Part shown: piece after piece, positions 34,764 through 43,054 of the stretch | Position numbering within the stretch: position 1 is the first letter of the stretch | Layout of the letters: every line of letters starts with the position of its first letter | Assembly (NCBI GenBank): GCA_040216735.1 | Contig: JAVJOO010000005.1 | Coordinates: 434,001 to 498,000, forward strand | Direction of reading: 5' to 3' | DNA: 64,000 nt | Source of the DNA: Alphaproteobacteria bacterium | GTDB lineage: Bacteria > Pseudomonadota > Alphaproteobacteria > SHVP01 | Notes under the pieces: model-generated | Databases searched by the model: none | Told to the model about the DNA's origin: nothing | Seen by the model: only the letters and a program-made list of their open reading frames with translations | Made by a program: the position numbers and the translations under genes

Positions 34764-35266
34764 TTCGTTACCTGAAAGACCGCGCCGATCGCCATCGCGA
34801 CAAGAGCCGCGACAAACGGTGCCGGGATCGACACCGTCATCCGCCGGGAGACGAAGGACCAACCCATCAACGGCGCCTCCCACATCAGCGTACGCTGAAC
34901 GCCAAATAGCGACCACGCCGTCAAGAACGTAACCAGTTGCGGCACCCCGGCGCCGAGGTGCATCAACGCAATGGCCACCGGAAACGAGATGATCGGGCCG
35001 GAGGGGACGATCGCGCCCAAACCAGCAGCAATCAGCACGCCGAGGAAGCCGGAGTCGCTGCCGATCCAACCCGATATCTGTTCCTCTGGCATGAGTTCGG
35101 CGAGGAAGCCCGCGGCGATCAACGCCATCGGCATGCGCGGCAGCACGACGATCGCCTGGGTACGCGCGAACCGTAGCGCTTCGCCAAACAGACCGCGCCG
35201 CCGCCGGTACGTCACCGCCCCGAGGATTGCCACGAGACTCCAAATAAGCACCATCGACAGGATCAT
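34760..35266 (-). CDS. Half-size YraQ-like permease, second of a pair
   Basis: The 168-residue membrane protein has about five hydrophobic segments, including MILSMVLIWSLVAILG at the start and PSGPIISFPVAIALMHLGAG. The latter is the conserved G-P-I-I-S-F-P core of the DUF318/YraQ permease family. Its neighbour upstream has the same core. Typical YraQ permeases are about twice this length, so the two genes look like halves of one transporter. The start overlaps the upstream stop by 4 bp. Confidence 0.7.
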   Translation of the reverse strand: MILSMVLIWSLVAILGAVTYRRRRGLFGEALRFARTQAIVVLPRMPMALIAAGFLAELMPEEQISGWIGSDSGFLGVLIAAGLGAIVPSGPIISFPVAIALMHLGAGVPQLVTFLTAWSLFGVQRTLMWEAPLMGWSFVSRRMTVSIPAPFVAALVAMAIGAVFQVTN

Positions 35267-35832
35267 GGCGAGCCGTCCTTCGGTGCCCCGGGCGCCCGAA
35301 AAGCGATCGGCGGCAAACGCCGAACGAGATAGCCCGCAATGAAGGGTAACGGAATCGACGCGAGGAAGCGGACGACCGCGAAGTCGACGCCCATGAACGG
35401 CAACTCCCACACGATGATCCGGTTGAGACCAAGCGTCGACCAAGCGGTGAGATAGGCCAGCAGCGCGCCGATATCGGCCCCAGCGACTGCCAACGCCATA
35501 ACAATTGGAAAAGAGATGATCGGCCCGCCCGGGGTGATAGTGCCGGCAATCGTCGCAATGAGAATGCCGCGAAAGCCGCTCTCGCGGCCAAGCCAGCGCG
35601 CCACGACATCGTTGGGGATCAACACCGAGATGAATCCACCGACGAGCATCCCGCCGACGATTTGCGGCGCAATGCGCAGGAACAACCCCATGTCCTTCTC
35701 GAGCGTCGCGATGAAGACCCCGCTTCCCTTCAGAAGGAAGACGGCGATCCCGCCCCCGATCGCGAGTACGAGAAAAACAAAAAAAGAAGTGTCGAATAGC
35801 TGGCGGCGAAAGCCCGGTGGACGACCCATCAT
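35263..35832 (-). CDS. Half-size YraQ-like permease, first of a pair
   Basis: The 189-residue membrane protein has five hydrophobic segments: FFVFLVLAIGGGIAVFLL, a second near residue 55, TPGGPIISFPIVMALAVAG, LLAYLTAWSTLG and FLASIPLPFIAGYLV. The central element is repeated in the downstream protein (TAWSxxGxxRxxxWExPxMG in both). Two ATGs are tandem (35832, 35829); GAGGG abuts the first, so the second may be used. A terminator-like hairpin lies 17 bp before the start. Confidence 0.7.
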   Translation of the reverse strand: MMGRPPGFRRQLFDTSFFVFLVLAIGGGIAVFLLKGSGVFIATLEKDMGLFLRIAPQIVGGMLVGGFISVLIPNDVVARWLGRESGFRGILIATIAGTITPGGPIISFPIVMALAVAGADIGALLAYLTAWSTLGLNRIIVWELPFMGVDFAVVRFLASIPLPFIAGYLVRRLPPIAFRAPGAPKDGSP

Positions 35833-35848
35833 CCCTCGTCGAAAACGG

Positions 35849-35873
35849 AAACGGCGGCGCGGGGCCGCCGTTT
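35849..35873 (-). terminator. Terminator-like hairpin after the rhodanese gene
   Basis: A perfect 10-bp stem (35849-35858 with 35864-35873) with a 5-nt loop is followed on the minus strand by T-rich sequence. It lies 100 bp past the rhodanese stop and immediately before the permease pair. It could separate these two transcription units. Confidence 0.6.
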
Positions 35874-35974
35874 TGGTAAGCGCATCATAGGAATGACCTC
35901 GCAGCGCGGCAATCCGCCGTACTGCTCGCGTTCGCGCCGCGAGCCGCGACGGTCAAAGGATTTTGCCGCGGTGC

Positions 35975-36841
35975 CTAGGTTTCGCCGGTTTCGACCGGTG
36001 TGTCGGTCTGGGCGGCCCACTCGCTCCAGGACCCATCGTAGAGCGCCCAATCCGTGTGTCCGATACGCTCCAACCCAAGCGCCACCAAGCCCGCGGCAAC
36101 GCCGCCGCCGCAGGTGGTGACTACCGGTTTGTCCGGATCGATCCCGGCTTGCGCGAAGAGGCTTTGCAAGGCCGCCGCATCGGGCAGGGTATTGTCCGGC
36201 GTCTTAAACCGCTGGTAGGGCAGGTTTTTGGCCCGGGGCATATGCCCGGTGCGCAGACCGGGCCGCTTTTCCGCTACAGCGCCCAGGAACCGGTCACGTT
36301 CGCGCACGTCGACGATTTGTGCCGTTCCCGCCGCCACCAGGCGGCGCATATCGGCCAAGGTGCGAAGCTGGGACGGCTCGAACGCTGCAGTGAAGCTCGC
36401 CGGCGTGGGTGCAGGGTTACCGCGCTCCAGCGTACGACCCTCGGCGCGCCACTTGGGCAACCCGCCGTCCAGTACTGCAACGGCCCGGTGGCCAAAGGTG
36501 CGGAACATCCACCACACCCGCCCCGCGTTCAGCATGTCGCCGGAATCATAGACCACGATGCGGTGGCGGTTGGCGATCCCCAGAGCCCCCACCGCCGCGG
36601 CGAACGTCGGTGCATCGGGGAGCATCAGGGGTGCCGGGTGGGACCGATCGCGAATCTCGCGGATATCGAACAGGACCGCACCCGGCAAATGCGCCTCTTC
36701 AAAGACCGCCGCGATATCGGGCGCGTCCTCGTCCGACGAGTAGCTCCCATCGACGATCCGTATGTCGGGATCGGCGCCGTTCTTTGCCAACCAGTCGGTG
36801 GTCACTAACGGATGGGTATCGGCGGGAAATGGATTTGTCAT
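35975..36841 (-). CDS. 3-mercaptopyruvate sulfurtransferase/thiosulfate sulfurtransferase (two rhodanese domains)
   Basis: The protein of 288 residues has two rhodanese domains. The N-terminal domain is inactive (IVVYDSGDMLNAGRVWWMF); the C-terminal domain has the active-site loop TTCGGGVAAGL with the persulfide cysteine. DVRERDRFLG and GHMPRAKNLP are typical. It transfers sulfur from mercaptopyruvate or thiosulfate; the loop CGGGV is close to the mercaptopyruvate type (CGSGV). The start at 36841 is chosen over the upstream extension because homologues begin near PLVTTDWL. Confidence 0.87.
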   Translation of the reverse strand: MTNPFPADTHPLVTTDWLAKNGADPDIRIVDGSYSSDEDAPDIAAVFEEAHLPGAVLFDIREIRDRSHPAPLMLPDAPTFAAAVGALGIANRHRIVVYDSGDMLNAGRVWWMFRTFGHRAVAVLDGGLPKWRAEGRTLERGNPAPTPASFTAAFEPSQLRTLADMRRLVAAGTAQIVDVRERDRFLGAVAEKRPGLRTGHMPRAKNLPYQRFKTPDNTLPDAAALQSLFAQAGIDPDKPVVTTCGGGVAAGLVALGLERIGHTDWALYDGSWSEWAAQTDTPVETGET

Positions 36842-36943
36842 CGCGGGATTAAACCGCGCCGCACCGCGGGCGACAAGGGGATCGCGTTTGCCGCACTGCC
36901 GCCCCCGTGACACCATCCGGCAGGATCACTGGGGAGGCTTACC

Positions 36944-37408
36944 ATGAACATGACCGCACCGATGAAACGGGTCACCATCATCACCCGCGACATGGACAAG
37001 GCGCTGGCCTTCTATCGCGACATCCTTGGGTTCGATATTTTTTACGAGGGCGATGTCGGTGGCGAAGGTGTCTCGACGCTGATGGGCGTCCGGTGCAAAA
37101 AAATTCGCATGAAGGTTCTACAGGCCGAAGGGAGCGAGGTCGGGATGATCGGCCTGATGCAATTCCTCGAGCCGGAGGATCCGCCGGAACCTATCGCCAC
37201 CCCGTCGCGTCCGTCGATCGGCGAATCGATCCTAGTCATCCCGACCACCAACATGCGTGCGCTGGTGCAACGCCTCAAGGACGGCGGCCACACCCTGATC
37301 AGCGAACCTGTGCGCATGGAAGTCCCGAACCGTCCGCCAGTGCACGAATTGTGTTGCCGCGACCCCGATGGCACGTTGGTCAACCTGACCCAGCGCGGCG
37401 AACTTTAG
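36944..37408 (+). CDS. VOC/glyoxalase-family protein
   Basis: The 154-residue protein has two beta-alpha-beta-beta-beta units: RVTIITRDMDKALAFYRDILGF at the start, and ALVQRLKDGGHTLISEP in the second half. Such proteins bind a metal and act as dioxygenases, lyases or isomerases; the substrate is unknown. GGGGAGG precedes the start. Its stop codon TAG overlaps the GTG start of the next gene (TAGTG), so it is coupled with the bicupin genes. Confidence 0.82.
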   Translation: MNMTAPMKRVTIITRDMDKALAFYRDILGFDIFYEGDVGGEGVSTLMGVRCKKIRMKVLQAEGSEVGMIGLMQFLEPEDPPEPIATPSRPSIGESILVIPTTNMRALVQRLKDGGHTLISEPVRMEVPNRPPVHELCCRDPDGTLVNLTQRGEL

Positions 37409-38253
37409 TGAGCCGCCCCCATACAGTTTTCGTGCAGGCCCAGGAAATCCCGTGGGCGACCGGCCTATACGGCACCGGGCGCTCGGATGTCGGCATCAAG
37501 GAACTCTCGCGCGACGCCGACTCCGGCGCATCGACAACGATTATCCGCTACCCGGCCGGTTGGCGCCGCGATGGAGCACACCACCTCACGGTGCATGAAG
37601 AATTCCTAGTTCTTGAAGGCAGCATCGAGATCAACGGGCGCACCTATAGCCCTTATTGCTATGCAAACCTGCCTGCGGGGTACGCGCGGCAGATGGCAAA
37701 GTCGGCAGACGGCGCGGTTGTCCTCACCATGTTGTCGGGCGAGCCGCACACCAAAGACGGGGCGGCCGCGCCTGGTTTGCTAGACCCCAAACTTCTGGTC
37801 GAACACATCGACTGCGCGGGCAAGGGGCTCGAAGGGTGGACCGAAAACCCGTACACCCGTTACCTAATGGGAACCGGTGTGCAACCGCTTCGCGAGGATC
37901 CCTATACCGGCGAGATCACGATTCTCTACGCGGCGTTACCGTTCCGCTACATGGAGAAGCAGTGGTCGCACCCCACGGTGCAGGAGATGTATCTGCTGGC
38001 CGGCGAATATGTCATCAACGATGTCGGCATCCTGCGCCCCGGCGCCTATTGTTGGTGGCGGGAGAATCTGTTTCACGGTCCCTACGGGTCTCGCACAGGT
38101 TTCATGTTCCTGATCCGCACGGATGGCGGCAAGCTTGCGAACATCATCAAGGACGAGATCATTCCGGTGGACTACGACGCCCCGCATCGTCCGTCGCTGC
38201 CGGACGAACTCCGACCTTATGACGCCGAACTGCCGCCCATCAAAAATTACTGA
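37408..38253 (+). CDS. Two-domain cupin-like protein, first copy
   Basis: This 281-residue protein starts with GTG overlapping the VOC stop. Its N-terminal cupin contains HLTVHEEFLVLEGSIEINGR and YCYANLPAGY; the C-terminal cupin contains HPTVQEMYLLAGEYVINDVG and GAYCWWRENLFHGPYGSRTG. A His and Glu pattern in each barrel suggests metal binding, as in dioxygenases or isomerases. The function is not recognised. It is a clear paralogue of the next gene. Confidence 0.7.
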   Translation: MSRPHTVFVQAQEIPWATGLYGTGRSDVGIKELSRDADSGASTTIIRYPAGWRRDGAHHLTVHEEFLVLEGSIEINGRTYSPYCYANLPAGYARQMAKSADGAVVLTMLSGEPHTKDGAAAPGLLDPKLLVEHIDCAGKGLEGWTENPYTRYLMGTGVQPLREDPYTGEITILYAALPFRYMEKQWSHPTVQEMYLLAGEYVINDVGILRPGAYCWWRENLFHGPYGSRTGFMFLIRTDGGKLANIIKDEIIPVDYDAPHRPSLPDELRPYDAELPPIKNY

Positions 38254-38273
38254 CCGCCGACCGCAGGGACATC

Positions 38274-39131
38274 ATGGCGCGACCCCATACACTGTTCGTT
38301 CAGTCGCAATTTGTGCCCTGGGAGGACGGTGTCGTCGGCGGGGCGCGCAACGATGTCTTGGTGAAGACATTGTCGATCGATGCCGGGAACGGCGATTGTA
38401 GCCTTATCGTACGCTACCCCGCGGGCTGGCAACGGACCAAGCCAGAGACGCTCGGCGCGACCGAAGAGTTTTTTGTCCTCGACGGCGGTCTAGAGATCAA
38501 CGACCGCCATTACGGCCAGCACGCCTACGCCAATCTGCCGGCAGGATATCCGCGCGAACGCGCCGCCGCGCCGGAGGGTGCCACGGTCCTCACGTTCTTC
38601 GACCGCGAAGCCCGGACCGTCAAGCGGGCAAAGGTCGGGTTCGACGAGGCGCGATTGGTGGAGCATATCGATACCTTGAGGCTTCCTTGGGTGGGCGGCG
38701 CCGCAGGCAGCGTCACCGGTAAACCGCTGAGCCACGGCATCGAAACGAAGAAACTGCGGCTCGATCCCGAGACCCAGGAACAGAGCTTCCTCTATACCGC
38801 CCAACCGCAGCACGGTCCGCCGGGAATCATGAAGGGCAAGTTCGGTCACCCGATGATCGAGGAGATTTTCACGCTCTCCGGGACCTACGTCTTTGCCGAT
38901 GCTGGGATCATGGGCCCTGGCGGCTACTGCTGGTGGCGCGAAAACGAGTTCCACGGTCCGGCCGGGAGCATGACGGGCTACAATCTCTTCATACGGATTA
39001 TCGGCGGACCGCTGCGCAACGTCTTTTCGGACGACCCCTTCCCCTTCACATTTACGCCAGACCACAACCCGGTCCTGCCCGACGAACTCAAGCCCTACGG
39101 CCAGCCCTACCCCTATCCCCCTGCATATTGA
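38274..39131 (+). CDS. Two-domain cupin-like protein, second copy
   Basis: The 285-residue paralogue of the previous gene shares the opening RPHTLFVQSQFVPW and the segments YANLPAGYPRE, LVEHID and GPGGYCWWRENEFHGPAGSMTG. The N-terminal barrel has TEEFFVLDGGLEINDRH, with the metal-binding His weakened relative to the first copy (GATEEFF instead of TVHEEFL). The two may form a hetero-oligomer. AGGGACATC precedes the ATG. A small stem-loop follows its stop (39137-39153). Confidence 0.7.
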   Translation: MARPHTLFVQSQFVPWEDGVVGGARNDVLVKTLSIDAGNGDCSLIVRYPAGWQRTKPETLGATEEFFVLDGGLEINDRHYGQHAYANLPAGYPRERAAAPEGATVLTFFDREARTVKRAKVGFDEARLVEHIDTLRLPWVGGAAGSVTGKPLSHGIETKKLRLDPETQEQSFLYTAQPQHGPPGIMKGKFGHPMIEEIFTLSGTYVFADAGIMGPGGYCWWRENEFHGPAGSMTGYNLFIRIIGGPLRNVFSDDPFPFTFTPDHNPVLPDELKPYGQPYPYPPAY

Positions 39132-39136
39132 CGTTG

Positions 39137-39153
39137 GCGCCGTTCGTCGGCGC
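39137..39153 (+). other. Stem-loop after the cupin genes
   Basis: A 6-bp GC stem (39137-39142 with 39148-39153) with a 5-nt loop lies just past the stop of the second cupin. There is no T-run, so termination is only possible with help from Rho. Bases 39154-39257 show no other element. Confidence 0.4.
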
Positions 39154-39257
39154 AGATGAGAACGGCTCGCGCTCGACGTGCTGGATTGCTGCGGTCGATT
39201 ACCCTAGGATGTGGGTGCCAGGGCAATGGTATGAGTCTATCCAAAAAGGGGATCGGG

Positions 39258-39485
39258 ATGGGCAAGACAACGCTCGAACTCACGTCACGTGACGCCGCCG
39301 TGGTGAAACGGACATTCGATCAGGAAATCGATCGGCTGTTCGGTCGCGGCAAAAACATTACCCACATCAGCGCACCAGATTGGGCATTGAGCCAACTCGG
39401 CGCGCAAAAGGGCACCTACAAGGGACTGCGGGTGGCCTCGCAACGGGAGGCTTCCGATCAGGTCGCGATCATCTTCGAGGATTAG
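39258..39485 (+). CDS. Small unknown protein (75 aa)
   Basis: The short soluble protein begins MGKTTLELTSRDAAVVKRTF and has a charged, helical-looking N-terminal half and a basic middle (TYKGLRVASQRE). No known domain was recognised. An in-frame ATG at 39231 would add nine residues, but AAGGGGAT precedes the one at 39258. It converges with the membrane-protein gene 9 bp away. Confidence 0.5.
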   Translation: MGKTTLELTSRDAAVVKRTFDQEIDRLFGRGKNITHISAPDWALSQLGAQKGTYKGLRVASQREASDQVAIIFED

Positions 39486-39494
39486 GTGGCGGGC

Positions 39495-40289
39495 CTAGAG
39501 CCCGCCGAATAGCCAACCGAATCCGCGCGCGACCAACCACGCGCCGCCGACGAGTATACCGGAGGCGAGCGCGACGAGGACCATGTAGGCAGCGGCAACC
39601 GCGTGCCCAAAGACCATGAATCCCGCCGCCTGGACGGTCAGGATGACAATCGTCACCGCAAGCCGTACCGGGAAAAACACAGCGCGTTTCCACCGCGGTA
39701 CGACGACGGCCACCGGACGTATCGGCGGGAGGTTGGCGCTGTCCATGCCCGCGCGGGCACCGGCGTGGTCGCGCGCCGCAAATACCGCGCCGGGTAACGC
39801 ATGGATGAGTATCCAAACGTCATCTATGAAATAGAACGGGAACCCGGCCGCGGTATAGCCGGTCTCGCGGTAGATAAAGCCGCGCCCAAGCAATGCCGCG
39901 ATCTCCGGTGCATCTTCCGCGCGGGCGATCCCCCGTTGGCGGAGGTTGAAGGCCTGGCACAACAACCGAAGTTCGGCCAACGACATCTCCGAGAGCGTTC
40001 GGTCGAATGCAGCGCCCTCTGTCGCAAGGAGGGCCGCGTGCCGCAACGCCTCTGCCCGCCGTTGTCGTTCGCGTTCGACCCACTGGACGGTATCGAAGAT
40101 CCACCCCTGGACGCCGACCACCACCGGGAGGCCCGACAGGACCGCCATGCCGATGAAGTAGGCGACCGACTGGCCCGTGGCAGCGCCGATAACGATAGCA
40201 AGGGCCAACGGCACCAGGTAGGTCGCCCATCCGGTCCAAACGGCGGCTTTGTTTTCGTCAAAGCGGGACAGACGGGGCATGTCAGACAT
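39495..40289 (-). CDS. Integral membrane protein of unknown function
   Basis: The 264-residue protein has two hydrophobic segments near residues 22-60, a charged cytoplasmic-looking centre with a helix (ERERQRRAEALRHAALL and SLAELRLLCQAFNLRQRG), and two more segments near the C-terminus (ILTVQAAGFMVFGHAVAAAY, ILVGGAWLVARGFGWLFGG). The overall layout of two hairpins around a soluble domain is visible, but the family is not recognised. Confidence 0.6.
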   Translation of the reverse strand: MSDMPRLSRFDENKAAVWTGWATYLVPLALAIVIGAATGQSVAYFIGMAVLSGLPVVVGVQGWIFDTVQWVERERQRRAEALRHAALLATEGAAFDRTLSEMSLAELRLLCQAFNLRQRGIARAEDAPEIAALLGRGFIYRETGYTAAGFPFYFIDDVWILIHALPGAVFAARDHAGARAGMDSANLPPIRPVAVVVPRWKRAVFFPVRLAVTIVILTVQAAGFMVFGHAVAAAYMVLVALASGILVGGAWLVARGFGWLFGGL

Positions 40290-40339
40290 TCTTGGACAGC
40301 CGCGGAACCGGGCCGGAAGTGCGCGCCATCCCTCGTCCC

Positions 40340-41275
40340 CTACGTCCGGGCCCGCATGGCGATGTAGTTTCCGGCGAGCACCGCGACCACGCCAAATGCC
40401 AACGCGCCGGTGATCGGCAAGCCTTCGACCAAGACCGAAATGACGATGGCGACCATCGGCGACATCAACGTGAAGTAGGACGACCGCGCGGGCCCGACGC
40501 GCGTCACGACGACGAAATAGATGATGAAAGCGACGAGTCCTGCGGCGAGCGACAGGTAGAGCAGGGATGCCACGTAGGGTAGAGTCCAGTCGAACGTGAG
40601 TTCGCGTCCGAGGACAACAACGAAACCGGCGTTAAACAGCAGTCCATAGACCATTCCCCAACCGTTCGCCTGGAGCGCAGGCACCCGCCGCAAATTTAGC
40701 TTGGCAGTCACGACGGTGGCGAGCGACACGACGTAAGCCGCACCAAGAAGATACGCGACGCCAATCAGGGTTGAGCTATCGACACCGGAATCGAACAACG
40801 AACCGCCGAAGATCACGACGAGACCCGTGACCCCGATCAGACCGCCCAGGATAATTCTGGGGTTGAGAGGCGCCGACAAAAATAGGCGCGCATTGAGCGT
40901 TGTGAAAAACAACGCCATCGTGAAGGTGATCGCCGATAGGCCGCTTGTGAGTTCGGTTTGACCGCGGTAGATCAAGACATAGTTGAGAGAGAAGAAGCAC
41001 AAGCCCAGCGCCGCGAAATAAAAATGATCGCCCCGCGAAAACCCGCCCATTTTCCGGCGGGCCGCGAAACAAATGCCGATCATTGCGACCGCCGCGATGG
41101 CGTAGCGATAGAGAATGGAGACTTCGGGCGCGACCACGCCGAGCTGGAACTCGATCGCCAGGAACGACGCCCCCCATAGCAAGACCAAAACCGCGTAAAG
41201 AGCGACATCGCCCGGGGTCATGGGCCGATCTTGGGGCGTCGCCGACGCGACAGCGGGCGTTGGGGAATCGGTCAT
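40340..41275 (-). CDS. EamA/DMT-family exporter
   Basis: The protein of about 311 residues has ten hydrophobic segments in two EamA repeats. Each repeat has its characteristic end: GLSAITFTMALFFTTLNAR in the first, and ARSSYFTLMSPMVAIVISV in the second. These transporters export amino acids or metabolites. The start at 41275 is preferred because the upstream in-frame part is unlike the family. It follows the binding protein terminator at 41359-41392 on the same strand. Confidence 0.82.
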   Translation of the reverse strand: MTDSPTPAVASATPQDRPMTPGDVALYAVLVLLWGASFLAIEFQLGVVAPEVSILYRYAIAAVAMIGICFAARRKMGGFSRGDHFYFAALGLCFFSLNYVLIYRGQTELTSGLSAITFTMALFFTTLNARLFLSAPLNPRIILGGLIGVTGLVVIFGGSLFDSGVDSSTLIGVAYLLGAAYVVSLATVVTAKLNLRRVPALQANGWGMVYGLLFNAGFVVVLGRELTFDWTLPYVASLLYLSLAAGLVAFIIYFVVVTRVGPARSSYFTLMSPMVAIVISVLVEGLPITGALAFGVVAVLAGNYIAMRART

Positions 41276-41358
41276 GGGCCTATCGAAGAGCTTGGCGAGC
41301 GGGAGCACCTTGATTAGGGGCTCGGCAACGTTTTGACAACGGTCCGCGGTGCGGGCCG

Positions 41359-41392
41359 AAAAAAGGCCCGCCGAAAACGTCTCCGGCGGGCC
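41359..41392 (-). terminator. Rho-independent terminator after family-5 binding protein gene
   Basis: A 9-bp perfect stem (41365-41373 with 41384-41392) with a 10-nt loop is followed on the minus strand by six T (complement of 41359-41364). It lies 29 bp downstream of the binding-protein stop. Confidence 0.8.
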
Positions 41393-41420
41393 GATCGGTT
41401 AGGCTAATTCCGTCGAGCGC

Positions 41421-42929
41421 CTATCCTTGAAACTCGACCTCGTGCCAGTTGATCACCCAGTTGTTCGGGTTCCAATTCTGGACGGCCGCGTCCATGCCCT
41501 CGAGCTGATACTGCTCGTGCAGATAAATCGACGTCGCTTGGTCGTGATAGAATTGCGCAACCTTGGCCAAGAGCGCGTCGCGCTTGGATTGATTGAACTC
41601 TTGATTTGCAGCCGCGATCGTCGGTTCGATTTCCGGGAAGCAGGTCCACTTGGATTGCGTGTTGCAAGAATGCAGCGCGTTTATCGAACGCATCATGTCC
41701 ATTGTAGGAAACGAGCCCATGTCGAAACTGAAGAGCTGACCCTCGATCGGCTTTTGACCGCGCGCCTTGGCGATCAGATCGGGAAGCGTGATTACCCGCA
41801 ATTCGACATCGACACCGATCTTTTTCAAATCGGATGCCACATACTGATAAACGTCGTTGAGTTCCGCCGTGTTGTTGACGACCTCTGCGACAAGTTTCAG
41901 ACCGTTGCCATACCCCGCTTCCGCCAAGAGCTGTCGCGCCTTTTGCGGGTCGTAGGGGTAGGCCTTAATGCTGGCCTGGTAGCCCCTCACCGAACGCGGC
42001 GCCGGTTGCCCGGTAGCAACCGTAACCCCTTTACCGATGATCGCGTCGATATAAGCGTCCTTATCCACCCCGTAGTTTATTGCCTGACGGACCCGCACAT
42101 CGGTCATCGGTCCTGGATTGGTCGACTGAATCATTAGGGTCAAAACCGACGGTGCAACGGAACTCTTCATCTTGCCACCGGAGGAGACGACCTGGGGGGT
42201 CGCGTCGTTATTCAAGCCTAGGGCAACATCGATCTGATCGGACTGGAGTGCCTGGACCCGTGCCGCGAGTTCCGGCAACTCCAGCCAAGTGACTTTGTCG
42301 ATCTTGCCGGGACGCCAGCCCTCCTTGAACGCCTCCAACTCGATCCGGGTACGCTCCCATTTAATCGACTTGTACGGTCCGGTGCCGATCGGCGCGGTCG
42401 CATATCCATCAAACCCGACATCGGCGAAGTGTTTCATGTCCATACCCTTCAGGATGCCGATCTCGTTCATCATCAGGGGGTTGGATGCTTTGGTTGAGAT
42501 TTCGAAGGTGGTGTCGTCGATCTTTTTGGCGCCGGCGAGCGCACCCAGATTGCGCACCATCGCGACACCCTTGGCCTTGCCTTCGTCGGTCAGCAGATAG
42601 TCGAGCTGTCCGACGATGTCGTCGACGGTCATCGTTCTGCCGTTGTGGAATTTCACACCGGTGCGGATCTTTGCCCGCCACGTTGTCGGACCGACGTTTT
42701 CAAACGAGGCAATGAGGCCCGGCCCCGGCGCACCGGAGGTATCCATGTAGGTCAGATGATCGAACGCGGACTGAAATACCCAACCATGACTGTTCGACGA
42801 ACAACACATCGGATTACCGAGCCCGTTAGGCAAACTGGAATGGCCGACCCGCAATTCCGCGGCCGACGCCGTTGTCGCAAACCCGAATACCGCAACCGCG
42901 ACAAAGCCCGCTTTCAAGCGCTTGTTCAT
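41421..42929 (-). CDS. ABC transporter substrate-binding protein, family 5 (DppA/OppA type), copy 1
   Basis: The 502-residue periplasmic protein has a Sec signal ending at about residue 23 (TTASA). Family-5 landmarks are ARIRTGVKFHNGRTMTVDD-like text near residue 90 and DVRVRQAINYGVDKDAY near residue 285. It binds peptides or other organic solutes. No permease or ATPase gene is adjacent, so it relies on a transporter elsewhere. AGGGAGGAT precedes the start. A paralogue is at 44315; both share MRSINALHSCNT and TCFPEIEPTI. Confidence 0.85.
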   Translation of the reverse strand: MNKRLKAGFVAVAVFGFATTASAAELRVGHSSLPNGLGNPMCCSSNSHGWVFQSAFDHLTYMDTSGAPGPGLIASFENVGPTTWRAKIRTGVKFHNGRTMTVDDIVGQLDYLLTDEGKAKGVAMVRNLGALAGAKKIDDTTFEISTKASNPLMMNEIGILKGMDMKHFADVGFDGYATAPIGTGPYKSIKWERTRIELEAFKEGWRPGKIDKVTWLELPELAARVQALQSDQIDVALGLNNDATPQVVSSGGKMKSSVAPSVLTLMIQSTNPGPMTDVRVRQAINYGVDKDAYIDAIIGKGVTVATGQPAPRSVRGYQASIKAYPYDPQKARQLLAEAGYGNGLKLVAEVVNNTAELNDVYQYVASDLKKIGVDVELRVITLPDLIAKARGQKPIEGQLFSFDMGSFPTMDMMRSINALHSCNTQSKWTCFPEIEPTIAAANQEFNQSKRDALLAKVAQFYHDQATSIYLHEQYQLEGMDAAVQNWNPNNWVINWHEVEFQG

Positions 42930-43054
42930 GGCGAGATCCTCCCTGATGAGATCTTGGAGCTGCGCGCTCCATGCCCCTTGCTACTGCCAAGCCGCGTGCA
43001 CCCCCCAATGGATAATCGGTGGGGTGCTAATGTCCGGTTATTTGACGCAAAGCG

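Noticed and set aside
36907-37407. An upstream extension of the first bicupin through the VOC gene
   Set aside because: The region encodes the VOC protein in another frame, and the cupin similarity begins only at the GTG at 37408.
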